A stretch of 17,931 bases of DNA from CAVURW01 sp963743595. Lineage in GTDB: Bacteria > Verrucomicrobiota > Verrucomicrobiia > Methylacidiphilales > UBA1321. The stretch lies in the NCBI GenBank assembly GCA_963743595.1, contig CAVURW010000167.1, positions 1-17,931 on the forward strand, read 5' to 3'. Positions within the stretch are counted from its first letter, which is position 1, and each line of letters starts with the position of its first letter. The position numbers and the translations under genes were made by a program. Below are positions 8,501 through 15,979 of the stretch, one piece after another. The notes under the pieces are model-generated. The model ran no database searches. It saw only the letters and a program-made list of their open reading frames with translations, and was not told where the DNA came from.

Positions 8501-9634
8501 TCAATTCTTGTTCGCGGCGGGTCGACGGTAAAACGGTTTCTTTACAATTTGAATGGGAATCATTCGCCCTCTCACATCTAGCATCAGCTCAGTGCCCACG
8601 GCTGTATATTCTTTGGACAAATAGGTGAACCCGATTCCGTACCCAAGTGTGGGTGAGGGTGCCCCACTGCATGCTTCTCCTAGCTCTTTTACGCCTTCTT
8701 TATCGAAAACCTTGTAGTGTGCGCGGGGCGGCGGACCCTCTGGCAGTACAAATGCAGCGAGCATTTCACTGGCCCCTTCCGCCACTTGCTTTTCCATCAC
8801 GCTGCGACCCGGAAAGGATTTACCCTCACGAAATGAGACGAAGATTTTGAGCCCGGCTTGAATGGGTGTGCGTTTCGGCGAGAGATCATTTCCATTCAAC
8901 GGCAGCCCCGCTTCCAGGCGTAGGGTATCGCGTGCACCCAGACCGCACGGCTTAATGCCTTCGCTGGCACCGGCCTCCAGCAGACCCATAAACAGCGCCT
9001 CGGCGACCTCGTTTTCGCAAACCATCTCGACCCCGTCTTCACCCGTGTAACCGGTCCGGGCCACCCACACCGTCTGGCAATTCCAGCTGACTTCCACGAT
9101 TCCATTGCGCGAGGGCAATTTCTCCGCCCACATTGCGCCGAGGAACTTCTTCGCCACCTCCACAGCTTTCGGTCCTTGCAAAGCCACCGCGGACATCTCA
9201 CTGCTGCGGTTAACCAGCTGCACATCGGCGTTGCCCTGAGCTTTACCGCTCATCCAGGCCCAATCTTCATCGATCTTCGCGGCATTAACGATGAGCAAAA
9301 AGCGCTCCGATTCCACGCGATAAACCAGCAGGTCATCGATCACGCCTCCGTCGTCGTTCGGCAGAATCGTGTACTGGCCTTTGCCCACTTCCAAAGCGCT
9401 CACGTCATTGGTCAAAACGGAATCGAGATAGGCCATCGCGCCCGGCCCGCTCGCCCAAAACTCGCCCATATGCGAAATATCGAACAGCCCGCACGCCTCG
9501 CGCACCGCCCGATGTTCCTCTGCGATTCCCGTGTACTGGACCGGCATCCGCCACCCGCCGAACTCCACCAAGCGAGCTTTTAGTTTCTCGTGCACAGGTA
9601 ACAACGCAGTCGTCTTCAATAAAGGAGCATTCAT
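8501..9634 (-). CDS. gcvT: Glycine cleavage system T protein (aminomethyltransferase)
   Basis: Transfers the aminomethyl carbon from the lipoyl arm of GcvH to tetrahydrofolate, giving 5,10-methylenetetrahydrofolate and ammonia. The 377 residues match the family in order: FGGWRMPVQY, EEHRAVREACGLFDISHMGE, GGVIDD with the folate-binding/catalytic Asp pair near 100-101, TGYTGEDGVE, CGLGARDTLRLEAGLPLNGN and SPTLGYGIGF. The frame is open 48 codons further upstream, but that extension matches no part of the family and overlaps the duplicated region, so the ATG at 9634 (MNAPLL) is used. The start lacks a strong Shine-Dalgarno sequence. First gene of a gcvT-gcvH-epimerase cluster. Confidence 0.95.
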   Translation of the reverse strand: MNAPLLKTTALLPVHEKLKARLVEFGGWRMPVQYTGIAEEHRAVREACGLFDISHMGEFWASGPGAMAYLDSVLTNDVSALEVGKGQYTILPNDDGGVIDDLLVYRVESERFLLIVNAAKIDEDWAWMSGKAQGNADVQLVNRSSEMSAVALQGPKAVEVAKKFLGAMWAEKLPSRNGIVEVSWNCQTVWVARTGYTGEDGVEMVCENEVAEALFMGLLEAGASEGIKPCGLGARDTLRLEAGLPLNGNDLSPKRTPIQAGLKIFVSFREGKSFPGRSVMEKQVAEGASEMLAAFVLPEGPPPRAHYKVFDKEGVKELGEACSGAPSPTLGYGIGFTYLSKEYTAVGTELMLDVRGRMIPIQIVKKPFYRRPAANKN

Positions 9635-9682
9635 GGCCAAGGTAGATGTAAAACCAAGGCAAAGGAAACGCCAGTACTTTCG

Positions 9683-9765
9683 CCAGCGTGACGCTGGACC
9701 CAGTAGGGGGACTTCGACATGTCGGACCCTAGTGTTATGAAGTCTGGTTCTATGGAACCACTTCA
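9683..9765 (-). promoter_or_regulatory. Cluster of hairpins in the gcvT leader
   Basis: Three dyad symmetries lie between gcvT and the frameshifted gene upstream: CCAGCG-TGA-CGCTGG (9683-9697), the perfect palindrome CGACATGTCG (9715-9724), and a two-part stem at about 9740-9765 pairing GAAGT/ACTTC and GGTTC/GAACC around a CATA loop. The last overlaps the former end of the duplicated gene and has no U-tract. They could be an operator, a weak terminator or a leader structure. Conserved glycine-riboswitch segments were looked for and not found. Confidence 0.35.
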
Positions 9766-10423
9766 GAAGACGGCCCAAACCTTTCGAAAAGTCAGAGCCT
9801 GTTCGATAGTGGCGGGTTTAAAGTTCGCATTTATCGCCAGGACCGATGATTTGCTGAAGGTCTAAGATTTTACCGTGAATGCGATCGGCGTCGTAAGATG
9901 CGTACCGCAACACTCCATGCGAATAATACGAAACGTGAACCCTGCTGGCTCCCGGAAGATAATTCTCCCCGAACGAGGGTTGTGGCAATTCATCCAACCA
10001 CTGCCGGATCTGATTCCTTTGTTTTTCACTTAATGGAGTGTTTTCTACGCCAGGAGGACGTAAATAAGGATTAAAAGCTGGCGCAAAGCCGTGGTCGTCA
10101 CTCTGATATTGCTGGGCCGAAAAGGTATAATTGCCCGTGTTCAGGTTGATAATCGCAATATAAGATTCTCTTGCTCCCACCCTGGCGATCCATAATTTAT
10201 TTTCGCTGGTGTCTTCGCTATTGAGCGACCACACCTCATCGTGGTCGACTAAATAAGCCATTAGCTCCACACCGCCGACCACAATTAAGGAAATCAGAAG
10301 TGGAGTCAAAAGCCATAAAAGAGGCTTAAGCCGACGGATCCAGTTAGTCGCGAACATAAGGCTTGAGTCTACGGTCACTTCGTGGGCTTTGTGTCAGGAA
10401 AATGTAAAAAAGTATGGAATTAA
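9736..10423. repeat. Tandem duplication, unit 1
   Basis: Matches 10544-11268 throughout: the 3' flank (both begin TATGAA), the whole coding region and an upstream block (10392-10423, TGTCAGGAAAATGTAAAAAA). The coding 3' halves are nearly identical, the 5' halves more diverged. The boundaries are approximate. Confidence 0.8.
9818..10357 (-). CDS. Uncharacterised membrane-anchored protein, copy 1 (C-terminus frameshifted)
   Basis: Unknown function. It encodes 179 residues from the ATG at 10357, with a basic N-terminus (MFATNWIRR) and one long hydrophobic segment at about 11-33, so it is probably anchored in the inner membrane with a soluble extracytoplasmic domain. It is a tandem paralogue of the gene at 10565-11203: their C-terminal domains share 69 of 71 residues from GVENTP to QQIIGP. 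A 5-nt gap relative to copy 2, between 9840 and 9841, shifts the frame so this protein ends GPGDKCEL. The lost tail is still readable in another frame as far as a TGA at 9763-9765. A GTG at 10378 would add seven residues, but copy 2 supports the ATG. It may be functional but shortened. Confidence 0.7.
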   Translation of the reverse strand: MFATNWIRRLKPLLWLLTPLLISLIVVGGVELMAYLVDHDEVWSLNSEDTSENKLWIARVGARESYIAIINLNTGNYTFSAQQYQSDDHGFAPAFNPYLRPPGVENTPLSEKQRNQIRQWLDELPQPSFGENYLPGASRVHVSYYSHGVLRYASYDADRIHGKILDLQQIIGPGDKCEL

Positions 10424-10543
10424 ACGTGCGACTGAACCGAGAGGTAGCCGCCTTTTGCCCGTCCTGATATACTTCTGAATGGGCTGGGATGAGCTCTCAC
10501 TGACGAGAAATCGAAAGCTCTTTGGCGTGTTGAATCTTAAGGC

Positions 10544-11268
10544 TATGAAATCCGATGGAACTTTTCAGTAAATTGCCCGGACTTTTCGAAAAGTCAGAGC
10601 CTGTTTGATAGTGGCGGGTTTAAAGTTCGCATTTATAGCCAGATCGGGACCGATGATTTGCTGAAGGTCTAAGATTTTACCATGAATGCGATCGGCGTCG
10701 TAAGATGCGTACCGCAACACTCCATGCGAATAATACGAAACGTGAACCCTGCTGGCTCCTGGAAGGTACTTCTCGCCGAACGAGGGTTGTGGCAATTCAT
10801 CCAACCACTGCCGGATCTGATTCTTTTGTTTTTCGCTTAGCGGAGTATTTTCTACACCAGGAGTGTTTTTTATATCAGGAGGACGGAAATAATTAGAACC
10901 TGGAGCTTCACCGTGGTCATCACTGAGATATGTCTGGGCCGAAAAGGTATAGTTACCCGTGTCCAGTCGAATAACTGCAACATAAGATTCTCTTGCTCCC
11001 ACCCGGGCGATCCAGAATTCATTTTCCCTCGTGTCTTCAATGCCCAGCGATGAAACCTCATAGTGGTCAACTAAATGAGCCACAAACTCCACACCACAGT
11101 CCATAAGTAAGGGAATCAAAAGTGGCATAATTAAGAGAATCAAAAGTGGCGTCAAAAACCATAAATGGAGCTTAAGCCGACGGATCCAGCTAGTCGCAAA
11201 CATAAGCCTTGAGGGTAATGGCCCGTAGGAGTCTTGATGTCAGGAAAATGTAAAAAAGTTGAAATTAA
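10544..11268. repeat. Tandem duplication, unit 2
   Basis: Direct-repeat partner of 9736-10423, separated from it by about 120 bp of sequence that is not shared and shows no gene. The shared upstream block is at 11238-11268. The unit is longer than unit 1 mainly because of two in-frame insertions inside the gene and the 5 nt missing from unit 1. Confidence 0.8.
10565..11203 (-). CDS. Uncharacterised membrane-anchored protein, copy 2 (full length)
   Basis: Unknown function; 212 residues with the same plan as its tandem copy: basic start (MFATSWIRR), a long hydrophobic anchor (about 11-40) and a soluble domain ending KPATIKQALTFRKVRAIY. Two insertions relative to copy 1 are in frame. A 24-nt repeat doubles part of the membrane segment (LLILLIMPLLIPLLM), and an 18-nt repeat turns GVENTP into DIKNTP-GVENTP. 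I recognise no catalytic motif. The soluble domain has conserved-looking tracts (WIARVGARESY, TGNYTFSAQ, VSYYSHGVLRYASYDADRIH) that may help a profile search. The ATG is preceded by AAGG with a short spacer. The region is A+T-richer than the gcv cluster. Confidence 0.75.
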   Translation of the reverse strand: MFATSWIRRLKLHLWFLTPLLILLIMPLLIPLLMDCGVEFVAHLVDHYEVSSLGIEDTRENEFWIARVGARESYVAVIRLDTGNYTFSAQTYLSDDHGEAPGSNYFRPPDIKNTPGVENTPLSEKQKNQIRQWLDELPQPSFGEKYLPGASRVHVSYYSHGVLRYASYDADRIHGKILDLQQIIGPDLAINANFKPATIKQALTFRKVRAIY

Positions 11269-11570
11269 TTTACGGACGGAAACGTCCTATCCAGGCAGTA
11301 CTCAAATTTAGAAACTCCTTTTTGTGTCGCCTGCAACTGGTTTGCACTGCCTTGCAAGTGAGTTGAGTACGGAGGTGTCAGGTACCGCTTGCCCTGTATT
11401 CTTTGAGATAGGAAGGGTTGGGACGCCATGAGATCTATTGTTTTGCGAGCCAACACCTTCGCCGCGCTAAAAACCCAGATTGCAAGCAAACCCAGACCAG
11501 CTTTACACGACGATGCCTAAGGGCGATGTGCTATCTTGCGGTCACAACCGCAGCAGATTAGGGTACTGAA
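11204..11570. other. Intergenic stretch without a convincing gene
   Basis: About 370 bp. The left end holds the upstream block shared by the two duplicated units (11238-11268), probably part of their control region. A 74-codon frame on the minus strand (11265-11489) has only a TTG start and no recognisable product. A perfect hairpin TGCGGT-CACA-ACCGCA (11537-11552) lies 18 nt before the ATG of the next gene and could be a leader structure or operator. Confidence 0.6.
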
Positions 11571-12008
11571 ATGAAAATAATAGTTGAACCCGAAGGGCTC
11601 CATCAATCGAGGAGGTTGGGCTCGATAACATCACCCATTTATTTTAGGGATGAATCAAAATATTTTCCTGAGAAAGGGTGGAGTGATTTTACCGTGGTCA
11701 TTTTAAGTGCATGGTTGTTTTATCTTAATAAACCAGCAACTATCGGCCAAATAACACTATTGAATTTTATGGACGGACCCTATTTGCTCAGAGCAACTCA
11801 AATAAACGGTACCGAATTGCGAATCGAGTTTGTCTGCAATCGGAAAGATGAAGTTGTTGAGATTAAGATCGTAATGGAAAAAGCAGTGTTTTTATCGCAA
11901 TTATTGTCAGCCTCCAAAACTGTACTAAGTGCCTGCAATTCTCGAAACTGGTCCAGTCCAGACCTATCATCACTCAGTAAAGCGATAGACGGGTGCACCA
12001 CGCACTAA
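11571..12008 (+). CDS. Hypothetical small cytoplasmic protein (possible immunity-type protein)
   Basis: A 145-residue protein without signal peptide or clear membrane helix, read from an ATG with an AGGG about 8 nt upstream. FPEKGWSDFTVVILSAWL and LLNFMDGPYLLRA look like a compact alpha/beta domain of the small immunity-like or hypothetical families; I cannot name one with confidence. The gene is A+T-rich beside its neighbours and has no partner on its strand, which suggests horizontal acquisition. Its TAA (12006-12008) overlaps the TAG (12005-12007, minus) of the convergent aminotransferase gene. Confidence 0.7.
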   Translation: MKIIVEPEGLHQSRRLGSITSPIYFRDESKYFPEKGWSDFTVVILSAWLFYLNKPATIGQITLLNFMDGPYLLRATQINGTELRIEFVCNRKDEVVEIKIVMEKAVFLSQLLSASKTVLSACNSRNWSSPDLSSLSKAIDGCTTH

Positions 12009-13351
12009 CCGCCCAATGCTGCCAGCTGCTCCACAGCAAACGAGAGCTCGCCGGGTGTGATCGTGAAAGGAGGCGTAAACGAGAGGACGTTTTGCTGCGT
12101 GCCGCCGTTCAGGATGATGATGCCTTTCGCGAGCATCTCCTCCACCAGATGACCAGCGAGGGCGGGATCGGGTTTTCCATCGGAAAGAATCTCCAGCCCT
12201 TGCATGAGGCCTCGACCGCGCCGAGGTCCCCAGTGCTCCGAGAGTTTCCTGAGCTGATTTAAGCGGTCCGCCAAATGGGTTTCCAGGGCCCGGACCTTCG
12301 GCTCCCAGTCCCCCTTCTCCAGCAACTCCAGTGCGGTGAGCGCCATGCGGCAGCCGAGCGGGTTTCCGAGGAATGTGCTGGTTTGCAACGATTCGCCCGT
12401 CGATTTCGGCCATGCGTAATCCATGAGATCCGCGCGCCCGACACATGCGGCAAGGGGGAAGCCGCTGGTCAACGCTTTGCCCAGGCAAATCAAGTCAGGC
12501 ACCACCTTATGTTCATCGCACGCGAAGCGGGGGCCGGTGCGGTAAAAGCCGGTGTAGATCTCGTCGAAAATCAGGATCGCGCCGAATTGATTTGCGAGCT
12601 CGCGCAGGGCGGGAAGCAGCCATGTGGGAGGAACAACTTCACCGCCCCGGCCTTGAATCGGCTCCACGAGAATCGCACCGATCGGCTCGCTCTTCATCAC
12701 CTCTTGCACGGCTTGAATGAACTTCGGGCGGCAGGTGGCCAGACACGAGGTCTCGGCGGCTGCGTTATTCGGGCATTCCAGACAATGTGGAAACGGAACG
12801 AAACGTGCCCAATCGGGGAGTTGCGCTTGGAAGGGGTCGCGAAAATAGCGGCGTCCGGTGGCGGTGAGCGAACCGAAACCGAGCCCGTGGTAACTTCCAT
12901 CAAAGGCGAGAACGGTGGAGCGACCGGTAGCCAGCCAGGCGGTCTTCAGCGCGGCCTCCACCGCTTCACTACCGGAATTCGTGAGAATCGTTTTACCAGG
13001 GCCTTTATCCCACTTCTCGAAGGTGAGCCGTGAGAGTTCGGTGCAGAGTTGAACTTTCTCGCGGGTGGGGTGAACATCGCCCATCGCGTGGTAGAGCGTC
13101 GGTGCCTGGGCGTGAATCGCGGCGACCACCTCATCCGGCGTAAAGCCGAGGCTGGCGACTCCAAAACCGCTGGTCAGATCGAGGTATCGATTTCCATCCA
13201 CGTCCCACACGTTAGTGCCCTTGGCGCGCGCCCAGAAGACAGGAAATCGCTCTGAGATGAACGTCGTGTTCTGCGATTCGAATCGTGAGAGTTGCCCCGC
13301 GAGACTGCGTGAATCGGGGCCGGGAATGGGGGTGATGAGCTCCGGAAGCAT
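12005..13351 (-). CDS. Class III pyridoxal-phosphate aminotransferase
   Basis: A 448-residue cytoplasmic aminotransferase of the 4-aminobutyrate/ornithine type, moving an amino group from an omega-amino compound to an oxoacid. Motifs in order: TNSGSEAVEAALKTA (about 124-138), GSYHG (152-156), FDEIYTGF with the PLP-contacting Asp263, and CLGKALTSGFPLA with the Schiff-base Lys292. Four cysteines (C190, C193, C203, C207) sit in the PHCLECP region, echoing the cysteine-containing insert of some class III enzymes (a PYCYRCP-like motif), so it belongs to that branch; the donor is not certain. The ATG at 13351 is used. It ends by overlapping stops with the convergent small gene; the barrel-protein gene is divergent upstream. 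Confidence 0.9.
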   Translation of the reverse strand: MLPELITPIPGPDSRSLAGQLSRFESQNTTFISERFPVFWARAKGTNVWDVDGNRYLDLTSGFGVASLGFTPDEVVAAIHAQAPTLYHAMGDVHPTREKVQLCTELSRLTFEKWDKGPGKTILTNSGSEAVEAALKTAWLATGRSTVLAFDGSYHGLGFGSLTATGRRYFRDPFQAQLPDWARFVPFPHCLECPNNAAAETSCLATCRPKFIQAVQEVMKSEPIGAILVEPIQGRGGEVVPPTWLLPALRELANQFGAILIFDEIYTGFYRTGPRFACDEHKVVPDLICLGKALTSGFPLAACVGRADLMDYAWPKSTGESLQTSTFLGNPLGCRMALTALELLEKGDWEPKVRALETHLADRLNQLRKLSEHWGPRRGRGLMQGLEILSDGKPDPALAGHLVEEMLAKGIIILNGGTQQNVLSFTPPFTITPGELSFAVEQLAALGG

Positions 13352-13521
13352 GGGGTGCGGGGTTACGAATTTGCAATGCTAACGCAACGCTAGCTTAACG
13401 ATTTGAAGTAAGCAAACGACGTGCTCATTTTTTCAAAGAAACGCAAAAGCAGAAAAGTGTGTTTAACGGCCGCACTTGTCGGCGCTTCAGCGGTGTGCCA
13501 CGCTTCGCAGCGGAGATTAGA

Positions 13522-14295
13522 ATGGCCAACAATTATCGACTTTTCCAATTCCTTGTCCTCGTAATTCTTGCGACGACGCTGTGCGTTACGAAAGTGAGCG
13601 CCGGTCCGCCCTACGTTACCGATGATCCCGAGCCGGTGGAGCTTCGGCATTGGGAGGTCTACATCGCCTCGCAGCTATTTCACGATGCCTCCGGGTCGTT
13701 GATCACCGCGCCGCACATTGAGGTGAATTACGGTGTGATCGATAACTTACAGCTTCATATCATCGTTCCAGACGCGGTGTCCGTTCCGATAACAGGGCCC
13801 AAATCGGTTGGACTGGGCAATATTGAGCTGGGTGCCAAGTATCGTTTTGTTCAAGAGGGCAAGTACACGCCCGAGATCGCGACGTTCCCGCTGATCGAGT
13901 TACCGACGGCGAATCAATCGCGCGGTCTCGGTGATTCTAAGGCGCAATATTACGTGCCCATTTGGATGCAAAAGGGCTTCGGCAAATGGACGTTCGATTT
14001 CGGTGGCGGCTACTGGATCACGCCGGGGCTCTACAACGAGAACTACGGCTTCGTCGGCGGGATCGCGCAGTACCAGGTCATCGATCCGGTGAACGTCGGG
14101 CTGGAGGTCTACCACCAAACGCCTACCTACTCCGGGGGCACCTCTCGCACGTACATTAATGTTGGCACTGTGTGGGATATCAGCCCGCTGGAACACTTTC
14201 TCTTTTCCGCCGGGCACACGATGCAAGGGCAGAGCGGTTATGAAGCCTACATGGCTTTGCAATTCACGTTCGGGCCGGAGAAGGAAAAGAATTAG
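13522..14295 (+). CDS. Exported beta-barrel-like protein (phenol-degradation MetA/transporter-like family)
   Basis: A 257-residue protein with a signal peptide (MANNYRLFQF, then a hydrophobic stretch ending VSA before GPPY). The mature part consists of alternating, aromatic-rich beta-strand-like segments (LGNIELGAKYRFV, WTFDFGGGYWI, VGLEVYHQTP, TYINVGTVWDIS) and ends in a strand with terminal aromatics (ALQFTFG), as expected of an outer-membrane barrel. It resembles the family annotated as putative MetA pathway of phenol degradation, whose real role is uncertain. The frame is open 21 codons upstream (GTG at 13459), but a GGAG six nt before the ATG at 13522 and the signal peptide support this start. 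Confidence 0.75.
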   Translation: MANNYRLFQFLVLVILATTLCVTKVSAGPPYVTDDPEPVELRHWEVYIASQLFHDASGSLITAPHIEVNYGVIDNLQLHIIVPDAVSVPITGPKSVGLGNIELGAKYRFVQEGKYTPEIATFPLIELPTANQSRGLGDSKAQYYVPIWMQKGFGKWTFDFGGGYWITPGLYNENYGFVGGIAQYQVIDPVNVGLEVYHQTPTYSGGTSRTYINVGTVWDISPLEHFLFSAGHTMQGQSGYEAYMALQFTFGPEKEKN

Positions 14296-14358
14296 CGGAG
14301 AGCCGTCGAAATTTTGGCTTAGCTAAATCATACCCAAGCGTATTAATAAAACATCCAA

Positions 14359-14652
14359 ATGGAAAATAGGTGGTCCTATCGGTTAATTGTTCATGCTTTA
14401 ACCGGCATGGTCGACGCATTGATTGCAGGGTTTACTTTAATGTTTGTATCGGCAGTAATGACTTTAGTTATGTCTCCACAGATCATTCTTTCGTGGATGT
14501 TTTTCATATTTTGGGGACCCTGCATTGGCGTGCTGATATTTTATACAGTTGCTGTAACTAAGCAAAGGGGTGCTCAGTCATCGTTTCCATATCAGATGGT
14601 ATTTGGTGCAGTTGAAGGAGGGGTTTATATTCTTGCTGCTTTATTATATTGA
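14359..14652 (+). CDS. Hypothetical small membrane protein
   Basis: A 97-residue protein with three hydrophobic segments (about 12-36, 43-64 and 80-97) and few charged residues between them; no family recognised. It is clearly A+T-richer than the barrel gene 63 bp upstream on the same strand. No strong Shine-Dalgarno sequence precedes the ATG. The membrane-protein-like composition over the whole length makes it more than a chance frame. Confidence 0.55.
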   Translation: MENRWSYRLIVHALTGMVDALIAGFTLMFVSAVMTLVMSPQIILSWMFFIFWGPCIGVLIFYTVAVTKQRGAQSSFPYQMVFGAVEGGVYILAALLY

Positions 14653-14710
14653 TTGAAAAATATTTGTTTAATCAGTGAGTTTAGATTGATAAAGTACGTC
14701 AATGGTTCAA

Positions 14711-14728
14711 AGAGCCGTTCCGTGCTCT
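14711..14728. terminator. Possible weak bidirectional terminator
   Basis: An imperfect hairpin (AGAGC with GCTCT, inner CG-TTC-CG) between two convergent transcription units. It is followed by TTTG on the minus strand and AAAATT on the plus strand; the T-tracts are short, so the call is weak. Confidence 0.3.
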
Positions 14729-14771
14729 AAAATTGGTATGTACCCCCGTCTTGAGAGAAAAGTTGCGAAAT

Positions 14772-15074
14772 CTATCGATCTCCTTTCCTTCGGGCCAAAC
14801 TCTCTTCCATTAGCATTATACAAATAAAGCCAATCACTAAGGCGGCGTATAACAAAAATACAAAGTACCAAGGGGTTAACACCTGCTCATATCGTAACAG
14901 GTATGAAATGCCTACGGTCAGGAAAAGCGGTGGAAATATCACGAAATCTAGCGTAGGTACGCCACCACCGCCTTGAGAGTTCCTGGCAACGTAACGCACG
15001 ACCGTCCACTTCACAAACGTGTAGAATAGACCAAAACACAGGAACAAAGTTCCAAAAATTGCGGCCACTATCAT
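14772..15074 (-). CDS. Hypothetical small membrane protein, partner of the upstream thioredoxin-like gene
   Basis: A 100-residue protein with three hydrophobic segments (from the N-terminus to about 28, about 44-64 and 72-90) and a basic C-terminal tail (SLARRKGDR). The frame stays open well into the upstream gene, but that extension is basic, low in hydrophobicity and overlaps its coding region, so the ATG at 15074 (MIVAAIFG) is used. It starts 14 bp after the stop of the gene at 15089-15865 and is probably co-transcribed and translationally coupled with it. Function unknown. Confidence 0.65.
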   Translation of the reverse strand: MIVAAIFGTLFLCFGLFYTFVKWTVVRYVARNSQGGGGVPTLDFVIFPPLFLTVGISYLLRYEQVLTPWYFVFLLYAALVIGFICIMLMEESLARRKGDR

Positions 15075-15088
15075 AATGTTTGAGACGG

Positions 15089-15865
15089 CTACTTTTGCTC
15101 TTCTTCCTCGGCTTCCTCGGCCTCCACAGGCTTCTGAAGATCGATTCGTTGCGTAGGATGACTGTAGGTCTTTCCCTCCTCTGGAGTGCCTGAAAAATAT
15201 TGGTTCATCTGCAGCAGAATCAGGCCGAAAAAGGCGGCGACCGTTCCGCCAAAGATCAACAACCAACGATTCTTAAAAATATATCCATCCAGTGGACTGC
15301 TCGCTGCTGGGTCAGACGCCGACGTGGATTGCCCTGGATCGTGCGACCCCGCAGCGTTGCGCGACTCCTTATACTGATGCGCCGCGTGGGTCACCATGTC
15401 CAGCAGCGCCTTGTCCCGATCTTGCTGAAGAGTGGTGTAACTCAATCGACCAAACACGGTGGTTTCGGCGGGATCTGTGAAGACGAGCTTCGGCGCGAGC
15501 ATGTGGAACTTCGTGCCGTTGAGCTGCGGATCGTCGACCGTCAGGAACTGGTCTTGTACCGTATTTGGTGCCTTGGCGATGTCCTCCAGTCCAGAGAGGA
15601 AAATGATGACGCAACTGTCATCCTGATTGCGCAGTTGGTAGAGGCAGAGTTGCGTGATCTCGGCTTGACTGCCGTAATCGGGATTTTTCTCCGAAAGTAG
15701 GTCCGACGAGGAACAAAACCAGACCACGACCCGTTGGTTTTGCTTGGCGTCATCCAGCGCGTCCTTGATTTTGTCGCTTTGATAAACTGGATCAGCAACG
15801 GCTGTGCTAGAGACCAGCGCGAGCGAAATTATTAGGAAAAGGGCGAGAAAAGAGTGGCGGCTCAT
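15089..15865 (-). CDS. Exported membrane-anchored protein with a thioredoxin-like fold lacking CxxC
   Basis: A 258-residue protein with a signal peptide (MSRHSFLALF to about residue 25), an extracytoplasmic domain, a membrane helix (about 201-220, WLLIFGGTVAAFFGLILL) and a strongly acidic C-terminal tail (EAEEAEEEE). The domain has features of a thioredoxin fold: ALDDAKQNQRVVVWFCSSSD at the expected first strand and helix, and APKLVFTDP with the proline where the cis-proline would be. The CxxC pair is absent, so disulfide exchange is unlikely. This resemblance is an inference. Other cysteines are at 51, 74 and 85. The ATG at 15865 is preferred over a TTG two codons upstream. Confidence 0.7.
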   Translation of the reverse strand: MSRHSFLALFLIISLALVSSTAVADPVYQSDKIKDALDDAKQNQRVVVWFCSSSDLLSEKNPDYGSQAEITQLCLYQLRNQDDSCVIIFLSGLEDIAKAPNTVQDQFLTVDDPQLNGTKFHMLAPKLVFTDPAETTVFGRLSYTTLQQDRDKALLDMVTHAAHQYKESRNAAGSHDPGQSTSASDPAASSPLDGYIFKNRWLLIFGGTVAAFFGLILLQMNQYFSGTPEEGKTYSHPTQRIDLQKPVEAEEAEEEEQK

Positions 15866-15979
15866 AGGCAAGTCCAGCGGTTTAGTGGGAGTATGACGGT
15901 TTCTAGCCGACCGAGAATGAATTTCTTAAATAGCGTTTTTCGATGACCTGCTTCGTACATCTTGCTACTTTCGACCTGA

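Noticed and set aside
9635..9778. A 48-residue N-terminal extension of GcvT
   Set aside because: It is Arg-rich, unlike any GcvT N-terminus, and the protein aligns from MNAPLL at 9634.
9635..9817. Glycine riboswitch before gcvT
   Set aside because: Expected by function, but I could not find the conserved aptamer segments by eye.
11265..11489. A 74-codon minus-strand frame
   Set aside because: TTG start, no recognisable ribosome-binding site, no family resemblance; probably chance.
12275..13033. A 252-codon plus-strand frame
   Set aside because: Exact antisense of the aminotransferase, whose catalytic motifs are intact on the other strand; typical shadow frame of a G+C-rich gene.
15075..15266. 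N-terminal extension of the small membrane protein at 14772-15074
   Set aside because: Lies within the upstream gene in another frame, is basic and polar, and an internal ATG gives a compact membrane protein.
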